From: Megascapheus bottae
Lineage: Eukaryota; Chordata; Mammalia; Rodentia; Geomyidae
DNA: 64,000 nucleotides
Reading direction: 5' to 3'
Assembly (NCBI GenBank): GCA_024803745.1
Contig: JANJXV010000025.1
Span: 21,835,110-21,899,109 of the forward strand
The notes beneath the pieces are model-generated. The model ran no database searches. It worked only from the letters and a program-made list of their open reading frames with translations, and was not told where the DNA came from. A program made the translations under genes and the position numbers. This document shows positions 14,337 to 23,364 of this stretch, piece by piece. Each line of letters begins with the position of its first letter. The first letter of the stretch is position 1.

Positions 14337-17300
14337 AGGAATGGCTCCATCTGACCCCCAATGGGACTTACGCGACATAGTTGATGGCGCCAAAGGTGTT
14401 GGTTAACAAGCACATGTGTCTTACATTGGCGAGCAGAATGTCAGGGTCTTTCAGTTGAAGATAATCTAAGAAATTAAATTCCGTTTTGTAGGATGTGGAA
14501 AACTGAACAGCGGCAAACTAAGAGAGCAAAAAACAAACAAGAAAAGATAGATGCTATATAATCTCATATTCCTTGCCACCTGTCTGCTCCAATCTCTTCT
14601 TCTGCAAGACACAATTCCAGATTCCTGCCTCAAATCCATCATTCTTTGGAAGATGAAACAAAATATAATTAAAAGCAGAAACAAAAATCTAAAAACAAAA
14701 ACAAAAGCAAAAAACCCCAAGGTTCCCATTCTAGACTACGCTCCCTCTGTTTGATTCTGGGTTTTGAGTGCAATTAATATTTACTAAATACCCATTTGCT
14801 TTAAATCGCTATCCTTCTGGAATTTCCCTTGAGATAAACTAAAGCATGTGAGATAAGTGTAAAATAACAATTAGGCACTATGCTTGGTTTTCCTCATTCT
14901 CTTTTGCAAAAGTCAAGCTGCTTCTGGCCATACTGTATTTTCAGGTCCTGTCCAGACAGTAATTTCCCCATGTCGGAACTTTCATATTCCAACAGGGATT
15001 TCTGTGAGGTCCCTATTGTGGGGGGTCCCCCAGGGCTTTTTGTGGGGGTTGTCTATTGTGGGGTCCCTATTGTGTATGGGGAGTCCTACACTTTCTATAA
15101 GCCCATGTTATCCAAAGTTAAGGGAGCCAACAGACAAAGAGAGCCAGAAAGGGAAGAGGGAAGCAGAAGAAACAAACGAAAACTACACCGAACCTCAGAA
15201 TCTTTCAACTCTCTCATTCTTATCCCAGCCAGAGGTGAAGGTGGGTCATATTCATAGACGTCTGGAGACCAATCCACACACACTTGATCTGCCAGTTTAG
15301 GTAGGCAGCTACCACCTGCACCCAAGAAGCCTAACCGGCATTGTCACCTGGTAAGAGGAGTTGCTGAGCTTCCTCATTACATCTTTCATGAAGTCCACAA
15401 TTTTCTGGAATTCATCTTGTTGCAAGCTCCGGGAGCCATCGAACAGAAAGACCAGGTCCACATTGCCTTTTATACATTCTGCAGAGGCCAGATACAAAGG
15501 GGCCTGGTGACCCATCTCCAGTGTTTGACTCTCTCCTTTAGTTTCCCAAAGCGGAGCAGCTACTTAGAGGTATTATGAATCCACTGGATTCCATACCTTG
15601 GTAACCAGGACGCCCCTGAAGTACAGGTTCCCCCAGATTCGGGGGAAATAGATAACACAGGCCACTCAAATAGGTATTCTGGTCACATATCCGAGATAGC
15701 CCAGGATCACAAGCCTGAAAGAAGCAAAGGAAAAAATGATCAAGATTTTCCTCTTCTGTGTCTGTTGCTGTCATCAGCACAGAACAAATCCATTCTGAAT
15801 CCTGCCGTCCTCTTTTACCCCCTGTACCAATGGTTATCAAAGAGAAGGGATTCTGCATCTATGAGCTCTTTCTACCCATCTTTCCATCTCCACTGCTGAA
15901 GCTCTAAGCCATGGATGCTCACCACCCATGGAATAAAGTCTAAAGGCTTCACTTCTTCCTTCCTACTGCATACAATGGGTCAGCATCTCCTCCTATTCCC
16001 AATCACACATTCTTTTTTTCTTTTTTGTCAGTCCTGGGGAATAAACTCAGGGCCTGACCACTGTCCTTAGGCTTTCCTCAAGGCTCTACCACTTGAGCCA
16101 CAGCATCACTTCCGGCTTTTTTATGTACCAAGGAATCAAACCTAGGTCTTCCTGCATCTAGGCAAGCAGTCTACCACTAGGCCCCAATCACACTTTTTTT
16201 TTTTTTTTGTCTTCTATGTCTCTGTTTCTGTGTGTCTCTTTTTTGTGTGTGCAGGTACTGGAGCTTGAGATAAGAGTCTCGGTTTTTAGTGCCCTGGATG
16301 GCTTTGAATCAATCCTTAAATCTCCAGATTAGCTACAATTACAGGCATGAGCCACCACATCCGGCTGCTGAGATTCTTATCTCTAATTAGCCACCAGAAA
16401 ACCAGTCGTGGTGCTGTGGCTCAAAATGGTAGAGCATGAGCCTTGAGCAAAAAAGCTCAGGAACACTACCCAGGACCTGAGTTCAAGCCCCATGACCAAC
16501 AAGATTAAAAAAAAAAAATCACATGAACTTTCCCGCCTGAGCTGGCTTTAAATCACGATCTCAGCCTCCTGAGTAGTTAAGATTACAGGTATGAGCCACT
16601 GGTGTTATCAGACATTGTGCATATGTCAAACCACAAACTTACTCTTCCCCAAAGATGCGATGCTACTTCCTCCACTTTGTGATTTTTTTCCTGCCAGACT
16701 GCAGTATCTAGGCAGGCACTCTACCACTTAAACCATACCTCTAGCCTCAGACTGGATTTTTAGTGTCTAAGTCATCTTAGTTATATAACTTCCTTCATCA
16801 AAACCTAGCACAGCCTCTCAGGAGGTTGAAATCTGAGGATCACAGGTCAAAACCAGAGAAGACAGGAGAGTCTGTGAGACTGTTATCTCCACTTGAACCA
16901 CCAGAAAACTAGAAGTGGATCTGTGGCTCAAAGTGGTAGAGTGTCCTTGAGCTGAAGAGCTCAGGGACAGTGCCTAGGCCCAGAGTTCAAGCCCCACAAC
17001 TGACAGCCTTTTATGGAATCTCCAGTCTATATTCTTCTTCCTTTTTTCCACACAGCAATTATTTCTTTCTTTCTTTTTTTGGCCATTCCTGGGGCTTGAA
17101 CTCAGGGCCTAGGGCTTGTCCTTGGGCTTTTTCCTCAAGGCTAGTGCTCTACCACTTGAGCCACAGCACCACTTCTGGATTTTCTATGTATGTGGTACCA
17201 AGGAATCGAATCTGGGTCTTTGTGGATGCTAGGCAAGCACTCTACCACTAGGCCACACTCCCAGCCCCTGTTAATTTTCTTGTAGTGCAGAGCTCAAATC

Positions 17301-19977
17301 CAGAGCCTTGCCCATGCTCAGCAAGTGCTTTTTTGCTGAACTACACCCCGACTTCCACCTGCTCTTTTCATACTGCGTTTACTAGGTTCTATACCATCCT
17401 GCATAAAAAAAAAACACCAAAAAACCTCTTACCAAAAGACTTCCACTTGTAGGGTCTGTCACCAAGGTCATTCCCAGGTACTTGGAGGTATAGTTGGAAC
17501 CTGTAGACACCAGAGGGTTGATCTGGAAGAACTCAGGCAATCCAGATGTATTGGGGCCAGCCTTGATTTCCCTGAAGCCCACTCCTCTCAATTCCCTCAC
17601 CCATTACTCACCACTCAGGCTAACTGAAAGGCAGTGTTTCCCACCAGGCTGGCACTGATAGAGGCTTCCAGTGCTGTTCCCCTCACCTGGTGCTCCCACG
17701 ACAACCCTGATGAGAAATGTCACCTTTACCCATCCACTCCTGACTCATTGGGGTTTTGATATTCCCTATCAAATATCTCAAAGCAATGCTCCTACTGTTT
17801 TTCTGAGGAGCTCCTTAGACATCTCCCTTTCCTACTAAGTTCCAGAGAAACAGCCATATACCAGAATTCTAGAAAGTTAAGGGCCTTTTCCCATGGAAGC
17901 CTAGAAAACTCGAGGCCCAGAGAATAATCTGCCCAGGCTTGCTGAGTTCATTTATTCAGTTGTCAATGCAAAAGTCATTTATGACTCATATAGTATGTGC
18001 TTAGGCTGAAGTATACACTAGGAAGAGAAAAGAGGAAAAATCTCTGCCTCATAAAACTGTAGTAGAATGTAAACCGGTATGGTAGTACATACCTATAATC
18101 CTAGCACTCAAGAGATTGAGGCAGGAAGTTCATAAATTCCAGGCAAGCCTGGCTACACAACAGACCTTATCTTAAAAAGCAAACACAACACAAAACATAA
18201 CAAGCTTAGGCAATGCAGACATGTTTTAGGAGTTGTGACATTTCTCATTTGGCACTTCAGTGACACTTAAGGCCTCATCTTATTATTTGACAGCCTTTCC
18301 TGTTTCTACAGAATGCCTGCAGGCAGGCACGAGTGACTTGTGTCTATATAACCCCAGCTACTCAGGAAGCTGAGTTCTAAAGTTCATAGTTCAAAGCCAG
18401 ACTGGGTAGAAAAGTCTGTGAGATTATGTGCAATTAAACAGCAAAATCAAAAACAAGAACAAAAACACGTGAGCTGGGGCTCATGTGGTAAAGTGCTAGC
18501 CTTGAGGGGAAAAAAAAAAAAAGCCAAGCAAGAGTTCAAGGCCTTGAGTTCAAGCATAACAACAAAAAGAATGGCTACATCTGCTGGCCATGCGACATGT
18601 ACACCTGGACACTGGGTCCTTGAGGTCTTAGACCTGCACTCCACAGGCCAGGGAGGACTTGAAGGGGGGGGCCCAAGTGCTCACCCATTTCCAACCTGCA
18701 GGACTCGGTACCCGAAGTGCCTTCCTGCCTCTGGGGAGGAGAACTTCTGCACGTGCCGCACTTCCAGGTTGTAGCTGGAGGCCAACACTGCAGGGAGAGC
18801 GAGTACTTCAGGTCTGGATAGCTTTCACCACCTCCCTCCCTCCCCATGAGGTCAACTACTTCCGGTCTGGACCTAGCTAGACCCCCCCCCACACACACAC
18901 ACAATCTTCCCTCACTGCTGCATCAACAGCATGGGTGTTGGTTGGCTGCTGTCCACCTACCCCAGACCCAGACCCTCCCTCCCGAACCAGGGTCCACATG
19001 AAGGCCTCACGCAGCCAGGCCCTGACCTTCTGGACCCTCAGGAGCCCCCTCGAGCCCCCTCTCTGCCACCCAGGTCTCTGAGAGCACTTCTCAAGACCTG
19101 AGAGGGACACAACTTCCCTTTTGCTATCAACAAATCAGGAAAAATGAGAAGTTGGAGAGGCCCCTGAGTGAGGAGCCTACAACGGAAGGGGCCCTCAGGT
19201 ACTGGGTGACCATGGTTCCCAGGCTTGAGCCCCAGATGGGGATGCCCCAGGTAGGTTACTCAATCGCACACACCCACTTCTCCCGGGGTCATGGGCCCCA
19301 GACATCTGAGAACACACATGGTCAGCTCAGGCATCCATGATGCCCCAGTCTTATGAGGTTACTCCTTATCTGAGGCTCTCACCCCTTTCTATCTCACATC
19401 CGCCCTCCCTCTCCTTCCTTCGTCTCAGGGAGCATAGGTGTCTGCAAACTCCAGACTGTCTTTCCTGAACCTGCCATCCCCAGGACTTGAACTTAGTTCA
19501 CAATATCCTTTGGATGTCAGTGCCTTCGTTTTTTTTGCTCAGGTGAAGAGACAAAAGGCCTGGCAAAGGTGAAAGGACTGGCTTAAGACTAATCAAAGAG
19601 GGAACACCCAAAGTAGCATCTGAATCCAGCATTCTCCTCCCAGCCCTATGTGCTCAGGAACCATCTGTCATAATGTCTGGTTTGAGACAGCGTCTCCCTG
19701 TGTATCCCAGGCTGACCTGGAATTCCTGATCCTTATGCTTTGTCACTTGAGTGCTGGGATTACATGTGCCTACCCCACACCTGGTTTAGCATCTGCCTTT
19801 AGATATTTGTTTGTGGCAGTCCAGGGGCTTAAACTCAGAGCATGGGCGCTATTTCTGAATTTGTTTTTCTCAAGCTTAGCTCTCTACCCTTTAAGCCACA
19901 GCTTCAATTTCAGCTTTTTTCTTTTCTTTTTTCCTTTCCTTTCTTTCTTTCTCTCCCTCCCTCCCTCTCTCTTTCTT

Positions 19978-20008
<31 letters not shown>

Positions 20009-20584
20009 TTTGCCAGTCCTGGGGCTTGAACTCAGGGCCTGAGCACTGTCCTTGGGCTTTCCTCAAGGCTAGCACTCTACTACGTGAGCCACAGCACCAC
20101 TTCTAGCTTTTTCTATGTATATGGTGCGGAGATATCAAACCCCGATCTTTGTGCATGCTAGGCAAGCACTCTACCACTAGGCCAAACTCCCAGCCCCTCA
20201 ATTTCAGATTTTTGCTGGCTAATTGGACTTTACTGCTTCACCTGACTTTAAACGATGATCCTCAGATCTCAGTCTTCTGACTGGCTAGGATTACAGGCAT
20301 GAGCTGCCAGCACCCAGCTCTTCCTTAATTTTTAACCTCCTCCCCCCATCTGTCTGCCTCCACACTCTGCTGATGTTTTTGGCAAATGACTTTCTCTCTT
20401 TTCCTTTCCCGATGACATACCAATCCACTCTTCAAGCCATCCCTGGTTATTTATCTCCAGAACCACCACAAAGCCCTGCAATTTTCCTTTTCATAAACCC
20501 AGATCCCCTCCCCTTCCCCAATTTCCTACCGAACAGAAAGAGGCCAGACAGCAGCAGCCTGACGGTGACGATACAGGAGGTCAT
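652..20584 (-). CDS. ITGAL: Integrin alpha-L (CD11a, LFA-1 alpha chain), exons 1-20, 3' part outside the window
   Basis: ITGAL pairs with integrin beta-2 to form LFA-1, the leukocyte plasma-membrane receptor for ICAMs. Coding segments, in order: 20584-20530, 18787-18685, 17706-17612, 17500-17433, 15714-15597, 15478-15348, 14517-14372, 9539-9407, 9315-9165, 7670-7597, 7515-7383, 6204-6053, 5720-5583, 5275-5078, 4942-4812, 3922-3762, 3656-3505, 2850-2761, 961-908, 728-652. They total 2360 nt (786 codons plus 2 nt) with no stop or phase error, and every intron has GT/AG ends. The order is signal peptide, FG-GAP blades, inserted I domain (about residues 147-335), further FG-GAP blades with three Ca2+ loops, then thigh and early calf. 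The remaining third, including the membrane helix and GFFKR tail, lies left of the window. Similarity to mammalian ITGAL is unmistakable; the I-domain and propeller residues separate it from ITGAM, ITGAX and ITGAD. The reading frame looks intact and functional. Confidence 0.97.
908..961 (-). CDS. ITGAL: ITGAL exon 19 (54 nt)
   Basis: Eighteen codons, [18 protein letters not shown], matching the alpha-L segment KDIPPILRPSxHSE. Acceptor TTATTCAG, donor GTAAGG; both ends in phase 0. Confidence 0.92.
2228..2601 (-). mobile_element. IDL followed by B1-dID
   Basis: 2231-2402 is a diverged IDL with the head CATGCATGCTAGGGAAGCAC. 2412-2601 is a diverged B1-dID. Both lie in the intron just 5' of the short exon 18 on the left side. 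Confidence 0.7.
2761..2850 (-). CDS. ITGAL: ITGAL exon 18: thigh domain
   Basis: Exactly 30 codons, [20 protein letters not shown] then [24 protein letters not shown] is near-invariant in this family. Acceptor ATCCACAG at 2852-2851, donor GTGAGA. It is easily missed because the surrounding sequence has no long open frame in this register. Confidence 0.93.
3274..3310. repeat. (CA)n microsatellite
   Basis: About 15 CA units plus an imperfect end, in the intron between ITGAL exons 17 and 18. Confidence 0.95.
3505..3656 (-). CDS. ITGAL: ITGAL exon 17: thigh domain
   Basis: Residues about 663-713: [20 protein letters not shown] then [13 protein letters not shown] and [11 protein letters not shown]. 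Ends in phase 0 before GTAAGG. Acceptor CACCCAG. Confidence 0.94.
3762..3922 (-). CDS. ITGAL: ITGAL exon 16: start of thigh domain
   Basis: Residues about 609-662: [20 protein letters not shown] then [25 protein letters not shown] opens the thigh Ig-like domain in integrin alpha chains, and NLT is a sequon. Acceptor CCTGCAG, donor GTCAGG (a weaker but acceptable donor). Confidence 0.94.
4130..4706 (+). mobile_element. Old B1-like pieces and a B1-dID
   Basis: 4130-4365 has two degraded B1-like units. 4499-4706 is a clear B1-dID ending CCCAGGACTGA, which stops about 105 bp short of ITGAL exon 15. Confidence 0.65.
4812..4942 (-). CDS. ITGAL: ITGAL exon 15: last propeller blade
   Basis: Residues 566-608, beginning [38 protein letters not shown] is the third visible calcium loop and the closing blade. 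Acceptor CTCCCAG, donor GTAAGA; leaves in phase 2, completing a serine codon with exon 16. Confidence 0.95.
5078..5275 (-). CDS. ITGAL: ITGAL exon 14: Ca2+-binding propeller blade
   Basis: Residues 500-565, 66 codons. [15 protein letters not shown] is the calcium loop followed by the FG-GAP core, and VYIFNG closes the blade. Acceptor CTTCCCAG, donor GTATGC. Confidence 0.96.
5583..5720 (-). CDS. ITGAL: ITGAL exon 13: Ca2+-binding propeller blade
   Basis: Residues 454-499, exactly 46 codons: [55 protein letters not shown] is a DxDxDG calcium loop on the lower face of the propeller. Acceptor CTACAG, donor GTGGGA. Confidence 0.96.
6053..6204 (-). CDS. ITGAL: ITGAL exon 12
   Basis: Residues about 403-453: [20 protein letters not shown] then [27 protein letters not shown] is a typical FG-GAP strand. 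Acceptor CTCTCAG, donor GTAAGC. A SINE cluster begins within 30 bp of the acceptor on the intron side. Confidence 0.95.
6233..6925 (+). mobile_element. Run of four SINE units
   Basis: IDL 6233-6426, B1-dID 6437-6680, and two B1-like heads at about 6695-6800 and 6819-6925, all in the same direction, opposite to ITGAL. Confidence 0.75.
7030..7310 (-). mobile_element. B1-like monomer and B1-dID fragment
   Basis: 7030-7143 has CACTATGTAGATAGCCCAGG, typical of a B1. 7160-7310 ends with the head CTCCTGAGTAGCTAGGATTA. Confidence 0.6.
7383..7515 (-). CDS. ITGAL: ITGAL exon 11
   Basis: Residues about 359-402: [20 protein letters not shown], then a variable stretch and [25 protein letters not shown] is the FG-GAP signature of this blade. 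Acceptor GGACAG, donor GTGAGT, leaving in phase 1. Confidence 0.95.
7597..7670 (-). CDS. ITGAL: ITGAL exon 10
   Basis: Residues about 334-358: [20 protein letters not shown] then [16 protein letters not shown] marks return to the propeller after the I domain. TSNVLL replaces the TSKQDL seen in human and mouse, an unremarkable substitution. Acceptor CCACAG, donor GTACAT. Confidence 0.94.
8108..8340 (+). mobile_element. B1-dID SINE
   Basis: Head GGTGGCTCATGCCTGTAATA, right arm through GGGACAGTGCCCAGG, then an (AAAT)n tail. Confidence 0.8.
8640..8790 (+). mobile_element. Probable LINE 3' end
   Basis: CTGACTTATGTAACGGTAAC followed by TATATCACTTTATTAATGAC and an A-rich end. A related end occurs at 22462-22516 (TATGTCACTGTAACTCCTC). 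The family assignment is an inference. Confidence 0.45.
9165..9315 (-). CDS. ITGAL: ITGAL exon 9: end of I domain
   Basis: Residues about 284-333, [20 protein letters not shown] then the last helix [20 protein letters not shown], ending IEG. The last helix and the linker with its conserved glutamate transmit activation in inserted-domain integrins. Acceptor TCACAG, donor GTGAGT. Confidence 0.95.
9407..9539 (-). CDS. ITGAL: ITGAL exon 8: I domain, MIDAS aspartate
   Basis: Residues about 239-283, starting [20 protein letters not shown] and continuing [22 protein letters not shown] carries the third MIDAS ligand. The acceptor is placed at AAATATAG (AG at 9541-9540) rather than the CAG 7 nt downstream, because only this choice completes the split alanine codon and keeps the A-T-Q/E-V-F-R reading of the family. 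Donor GTATGG. Confidence 0.94.
9979..10575. mobile_element. Two IDL SINEs in opposite directions
   Basis: 9979-10181 is + strand, with the head TTGGCCTAGTGGTAGAGTGC. 10386-10575 is - strand. Between them is a small A-rich B1-like remnant. Confidence 0.78.
11000..11500 (+). mobile_element. SINE cluster: ID-like/dID pieces and an IDL
   Basis: 11000-11158 and 11165-11310 are ID-type fragments. 11319-11490 is an IDL with a slightly shortened middle and a CAAAAA tail. Confidence 0.65.
12170..12300 (-). mobile_element. LINE-1-like 3' end fragment
   Basis: Its 3' end matches the copies at 40216-40345 and 63040-63190 almost base for base (for example AAAGGGTTACATGATATTTG on the + strand). Confidence 0.6.
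12391..13125 (-). mobile_element. Two B1-dID SINEs
   Basis: 12391-12616 and about 12895-13125, both with the right arm first and GGAGATGAGAGTCTC / GAAGATAAGACTGTC at the joint. Confidence 0.75.
13355..13577 (-). mobile_element. Diverged B1-dID SINE
   Basis: GCTGGTTAATTGGAGATAAG marks the joint between arms. The head is degraded. Confidence 0.6.
13771..13973 (-). mobile_element. IDL SINE inserted into an older B1, with target-site duplication
   Basis: Flanked by GGATCTCAAACTCT at 13757-13770 and 13974-13987, a perfect 14-bp duplication. The host B1 resumes on both sides. The head carries the TTAAAG variant (CACTTTAACCGCTAGG on the + strand). Confidence 0.92.
14288..14335. repeat. (CA)n microsatellite
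   Basis: About 24 CA units, 37 bp from the donor of ITGAL exon 7. Confidence 0.97.
14372..14517 (-). CDS. ITGAL: ITGAL exon 7: I domain, MIDAS threonine loop
   Basis: Residues about 191-238, beginning [20 protein letters not shown] and ending [13 protein letters not shown]. The TNTFGAIN loop supplies the MIDAS threonine. The exon leaves in phase 2 before a GTAAGT donor. A (CA)n tract lies about 37 bp downstream in the intron. Confidence 0.95.
15348..15478 (-). CDS. ITGAL: ITGAL exon 6: I domain, MIDAS DxSxS motif
   Basis: Residues about 147-190, opening [20 protein letters not shown]. The first I-domain strand DLVFLFD ends in the metal-ion-dependent adhesion site motif D-G-S-R-S (residues 160-164), which coordinates the Mg2+ that binds the ICAM glutamate. 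Acceptor CTGCAG, donor GTGACA, leaving in phase 0 after SSYQ. Confidence 0.96.
15597..15714 (-). CDS. ITGAL: ITGAL exon 5: blade leading into the I domain
   Basis: Residues about 108-146, starting [20 protein letters not shown]. The cysteines match those conserved around this blade. The exon ends QGRPGYQ just before the inserted I domain, in phase 1. Acceptor TTTCAG, donor GTATGG. Confidence 0.94.
16012..16183 (-). mobile_element. IDL SINE with target-site duplication
   Basis: CCCAATCACAC flanks both sides (about 16000 and 16184). The copy is shortened in the middle. B1-dID pieces of both directions follow to about 16605. Confidence 0.75.
16805..17267. mobile_element. B1-dID (+) and IDL (-)
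   Basis: 16805-17005 runs + through GAGTTCAAGCCCCACAACTG. 17073-17267 is a full-length IDL on the - strand, 165 bp from ITGAL exon 4. Confidence 0.75.
17433..17500 (-). CDS. ITGAL: ITGAL exon 4
   Basis: Residues about 85-107, [20 protein letters not shown] then SLL. NYT is a glycosylation sequon. [12 protein letters not shown] is the start of the second propeller blade. Acceptor CTACAG, donor GTAAGAG, leaving in phase 0. Confidence 0.93.
17612..17706 (-). CDS. ITGAL: ITGAL exon 3: first FG-GAP blade
   Basis: Residues about 53-84, beginning [25 protein letters not shown] is the FG-GAP core of the first propeller blade, NST is an N-glycosylation sequon, and the two cysteines (YQC, KHC) match the conserved disulfide pair. 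Acceptor CATCAG, donor GTGAGT. Confidence 0.92.
18072..18562 (+). mobile_element. B1 monomer and B1-dID
   Basis: 18072-18177 is a B1 with CTATAATCCTAGCACTCAAG. 18330-18562 is a diverged B1-dID ending about 120 bp from ITGAL exon 2. Confidence 0.65.
18685..18787 (-). CDS. ITGAL: ITGAL exon 2: end of signal peptide and start of mature chain
   Basis: Residues about 19-52. The reading [11 protein letters not shown] places the mature N terminus at YNLEVR, as in other alpha-L chains, and runs on to [14 protein letters not shown], the first propeller strand. The acceptor is CCTGCAG and the donor GTGAGC. It starts in phase 1 and ends in phase 2, matching exons 1 and 3. Confidence 0.93.
19679..20325 (-). 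mobile_element. B1, then a B1-dID split by an IDL and a pyrimidine tract
   Basis: B1 19679-19786. B1-dID 19810-19916 continues at 20199-20325. The insert is an IDL (20010-20197) preceded by a CTTT/CCCT tract (19917-20009). The repeated CAATTTCAG at both edges marks the target duplication. The cluster ends about 200 bp from ITGAL exon 1. Confidence 0.75.
20530..20584 (-). CDS. ITGAL: ITGAL exon 1 (coding part): start codon and signal peptide
   Basis: The ATG is at 20584-20582. The first 18 residues, [18 protein letters not shown], are a hydrophobic signal-peptide core matching the TMxSC...LLSGFF type of integrin alpha-L. The exon ends in phase 1 before a GTAGG donor. The 5' UTR continues rightward; its start cannot be fixed from sequence. 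Confidence 0.93.
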
Positions 20585-20830
20585 TTTCCCACATTGGACC
20601 CTGGTTTAGTCTCAGAGGGCTCTTAAGATTTGCTGGCAGCGTACACGGTGTGAAAGAGGGAAATGACAATGCCCTGGGGCGCGGGTGGGGGGGGCCTCTT
20701 GCAATATAGAAACTTCTCAGCGAGGCACCAGACTAGTGACACTGAATAGCAAGTAGGAGGGGTGTTTGTGCCTGTAGCGGTTGTGAAACCACCGGGTTCA
20801 GAGAGGAAGTGTGAGCAGGTTATAGACATT
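20585..20830 (-). promoter_or_regulatory. Probable ITGAL proximal promoter with RUNX- and PU.1/ETS-like sites
   Basis: This is the unique sequence directly upstream of the ITGAL start codon. It has no clear TATA box. AACCACC at 20787-20793 (GGTGGTTT on the gene strand) resembles a RUNX site, and AGAGGAAGTG at 20802-20811 resembles a PU.1/ETS site. Myeloid and lymphoid beta-2 integrin genes are known to use such factors. The transcription start is not determinable here. Confidence 0.45.
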
Positions 20831-21045
20831 TTCTTTGCCTACTTGCACAGAAGATGACAGCATGGTAGATGACTGCATCAAGTTTCTCACTAAAAAGTCA
20901 ACTGAAAACTCTTTGAAAGTTCAGTGGAGGACTGGTCAAGGAAACTATACCTCTGTAGTGGAAATGCTACAGTCATGAAAAGGAATGAGTATAGAGAACA
21001 GAAGACAGGGGGAAAATGTGCCAGCCCTTACTTGATTATTTTGTG

Positions 21046-21261
21046 TGTGCCAATCCTGGGGCTTGAACTCAGGGCCTGAGTGCTGTCCCTGAGCTTTGTT
21101 GCTCAAAGCTGGTGCTCTACCACTTGAGCCACAGCACCACTTCTGGCTTTTTCTATGAATGTGGTTTGGAGGAATGGAACCTAGGTCTTCATGCATGCTA
21201 GGCAAGCACTGTACCACTAGGCCAAACTCCTGACCCACCTGTTATTTATTCTTTAAATAAT

Positions 21262-21300
<39 letters not shown>
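21046..21300. mobile_element. IDL SINE (-) with adjacent (TG)n
   Basis: IDL 21046-21234, then TG units at 21262-21286 changing to GA and G runs. Confidence 0.75.
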
Positions 21301-21423
21301 GGGGGGCTGTGTTTAATGAACATAGGGTGTGGGTAGACCATTCTTTAAAGTTGATGTAGAAATTAACAACAGGCACATGAAAAGATATCCAATTTCATTA
21401 ACCATTAAAGAAATGCAAATCAC

Positions 21424-21599
21424 AGGCCAGGAATTTGGCCTAGTACTTTCCTAGCATGCATGAAGACCCAGGTTCCATTCCTCCAACCATATTCATAGAA
21501 AAAGCCAGAAGTGGTGCTGTGGTTCAAGTGGTAGAGCTCTAGCCTTGAGAAAGTCCAAGGACAGTGCTCGGGCCCTGAGTTCAAGCCCAGGACTGGCAA
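21424..21599 (+). mobile_element. IDL SINE with target-site duplication
   Basis: AAAGAAATGCAAATCA occurs at both ends. The head has lost about 10 bp (CCTAGTACTTTCCTAGC). Confidence 0.8.
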
Positions 21600-21857
21600 A
21601 AGAAATGCAAATCAAAGGCACAGTACTACTTTACTTTTGTGGGGCTGGCTAGAATTCTTGAAAAGGTAAGAAAAGAAGATGAGTAGGAAGGAGGAGGAGG
21701 AGGAGAACAACGATGATGATGATAAGGAAAACAAGAGGAAGGAGGAGGAAGAGGAAGAGAAGCAGCAGCGAAAGAGAAAGAGAGAGAAGAGACCTGATCA
21801 GCTATTGAGCAAGCCTGGAGCCATGTCAGAGGGACTATAAATAGCACAGCTGCAGCT

Positions 21858-22443
21858 GAGCATTGAGGGCTCACGTCTATAATTTTTTTTTTTTAGCCAA
21901 TTCTGGGCTTGAACTCAGGGCCTGAGCACTGTCCTTGGGCTTTCTCAAGCTTAGAGCTCTACCACTTGAGCCACAGTACCACTTCCAGCTCTTTCTATGT
22001 ATGTGTACTGAGGAATTGAACCCAGGTCTTTGGGGATGCTAGGCAAACACTCTTACCACTGGGCCAAACTCGAGGTCCAGGCCTATAATCTTAGCTACTA
22101 AAAAAGCAATTCAGTTCAAAGCCAACCCAGGCAGGAAAGCCTATGAGACTCTTATCCCCAATCAAGAAACCACAAGTGGAGCTGTGGTTCAAGTGGCAGG
22201 GGTGCTAGCCTTCAGCAAAAATGCTCAGGGTGGGGTGGGGAGTTTGGCCTAGTGGTAGAGTGCTTGCTTAGCATGCGCAAAGACATGGGTTCGATTCCTC
22301 CTTACCACTTACATAGAAAAACCAGAAGTGGTGCTGTGGCTCAAATGGTAGAGAGGTAGCCTTGAGGAAAAAGCCCAAGGACAGGCAAAAAAAGCCGAGG
22401 CCCTGAGTTCAAGCCCCAGGACTGGCAAAAAGAAAAAAAAAAA
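21858..22443. mobile_element. B1-dID with nested IDL (-) and a following IDL (+)
   Basis: The IDL at 21886-22078 splits the head of a + strand B1-dID that resumes at 22080. A second IDL (22230-22443) interrupts its right arm. A GA-rich purine tract lies just upstream at 21690-21790. Confidence 0.7.
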
Positions 22444-22526
22444 GGAAGAAAGAAAGATACTCATGACCTGGCCTATGTCACTGTAACTCCTCTGTATATC
22501 ACCTTTACAATAAAAACAATTTTGTT

Positions 22527-23160
22527 TTTTGTCAGTTGTGGGACTTGAACTCTGGGCCTGGGCACTGTCCCTGAGCTTTTCAGCTCAAGGCTACCGTCCT
22601 ACCCTGTGAGCCACAGGGCCACTTCCAATTTTCTAGTTAATTGGAGATAAGAGTTTCATGAACTTTAAAGCCCAGGCTGTCTTTGAACAGCGATCCTCAG
22701 ATTTCAGTCTCCTGAATAGCTAGGATTATAGGCATGAGACACCGCACCCAGCAATAAAAACAAGTTTAAAAAAATTTAAAGTTATACACAAATGCTAATA
22801 GCATCCTGAACAAACTGGAGTCATGGCTTAATGATAAGAGTGCCTGCCTAGCAAGCAGACAAGCAGAATGCTAGCCTTGACAAATCCTAAGGATACTGCT
22901 CAGGCCCTGAGTTCAAGCCCCAGGACCGGGAAAAAAAGAAGGAGAAGCAGCAGCAGCAGCAGCAGCAGTAGCTGGGCTTCCGTGGCTCACACCTATAATT
23001 CTAGCTACTCAGGAGGCTGAAATCTGAGGATACCAGTTCAAAGCCAGTCTGGGCAGGAAAATCAATGAGACTATAATCTCTAACAAGCAAAAAGCTGGAA
23101 GTGGAGCTATGGCTCAGATGATAGACTCCTAGCCTTGAGCCAAAAAAAAAAAAAAACAAC
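22527..23160. mobile_element. B1-dID (-), ID-like unit (+), (CAG)n and B1-dID (+)
   Basis: 22527-22752, 22810-22936, a short CAG run at 22945-22969, and 22970-23160 ending in an A tail. Confidence 0.7.
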
Positions 23161-23199
23161 AACAGGTTTATCACCCAGACTGCTTCAGGACCAGTACAA

Positions 23200-23201
<2 letters not shown>

Positions 23202-23236
<35 letters not shown>

Positions 23237-23268
23237 GCACACACACACACGCACGCACGCACGCACGT
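23202..23268. repeat. (CA)n microsatellite, partly CACG
   Basis: CA units followed by CACG units (GCACGCACGCACGCACG near 23252), a CpG-containing variant. Confidence 0.93.
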
Positions 23269-23364
23269 TGAATTGTATATTTTGAAATGGAGACTTTTAT
23301 GATATGTGAATTCTATCTCAGGAAGTTAGGAAAATGGGGGAGAATGGAAAGGGAACAGGCCAGA

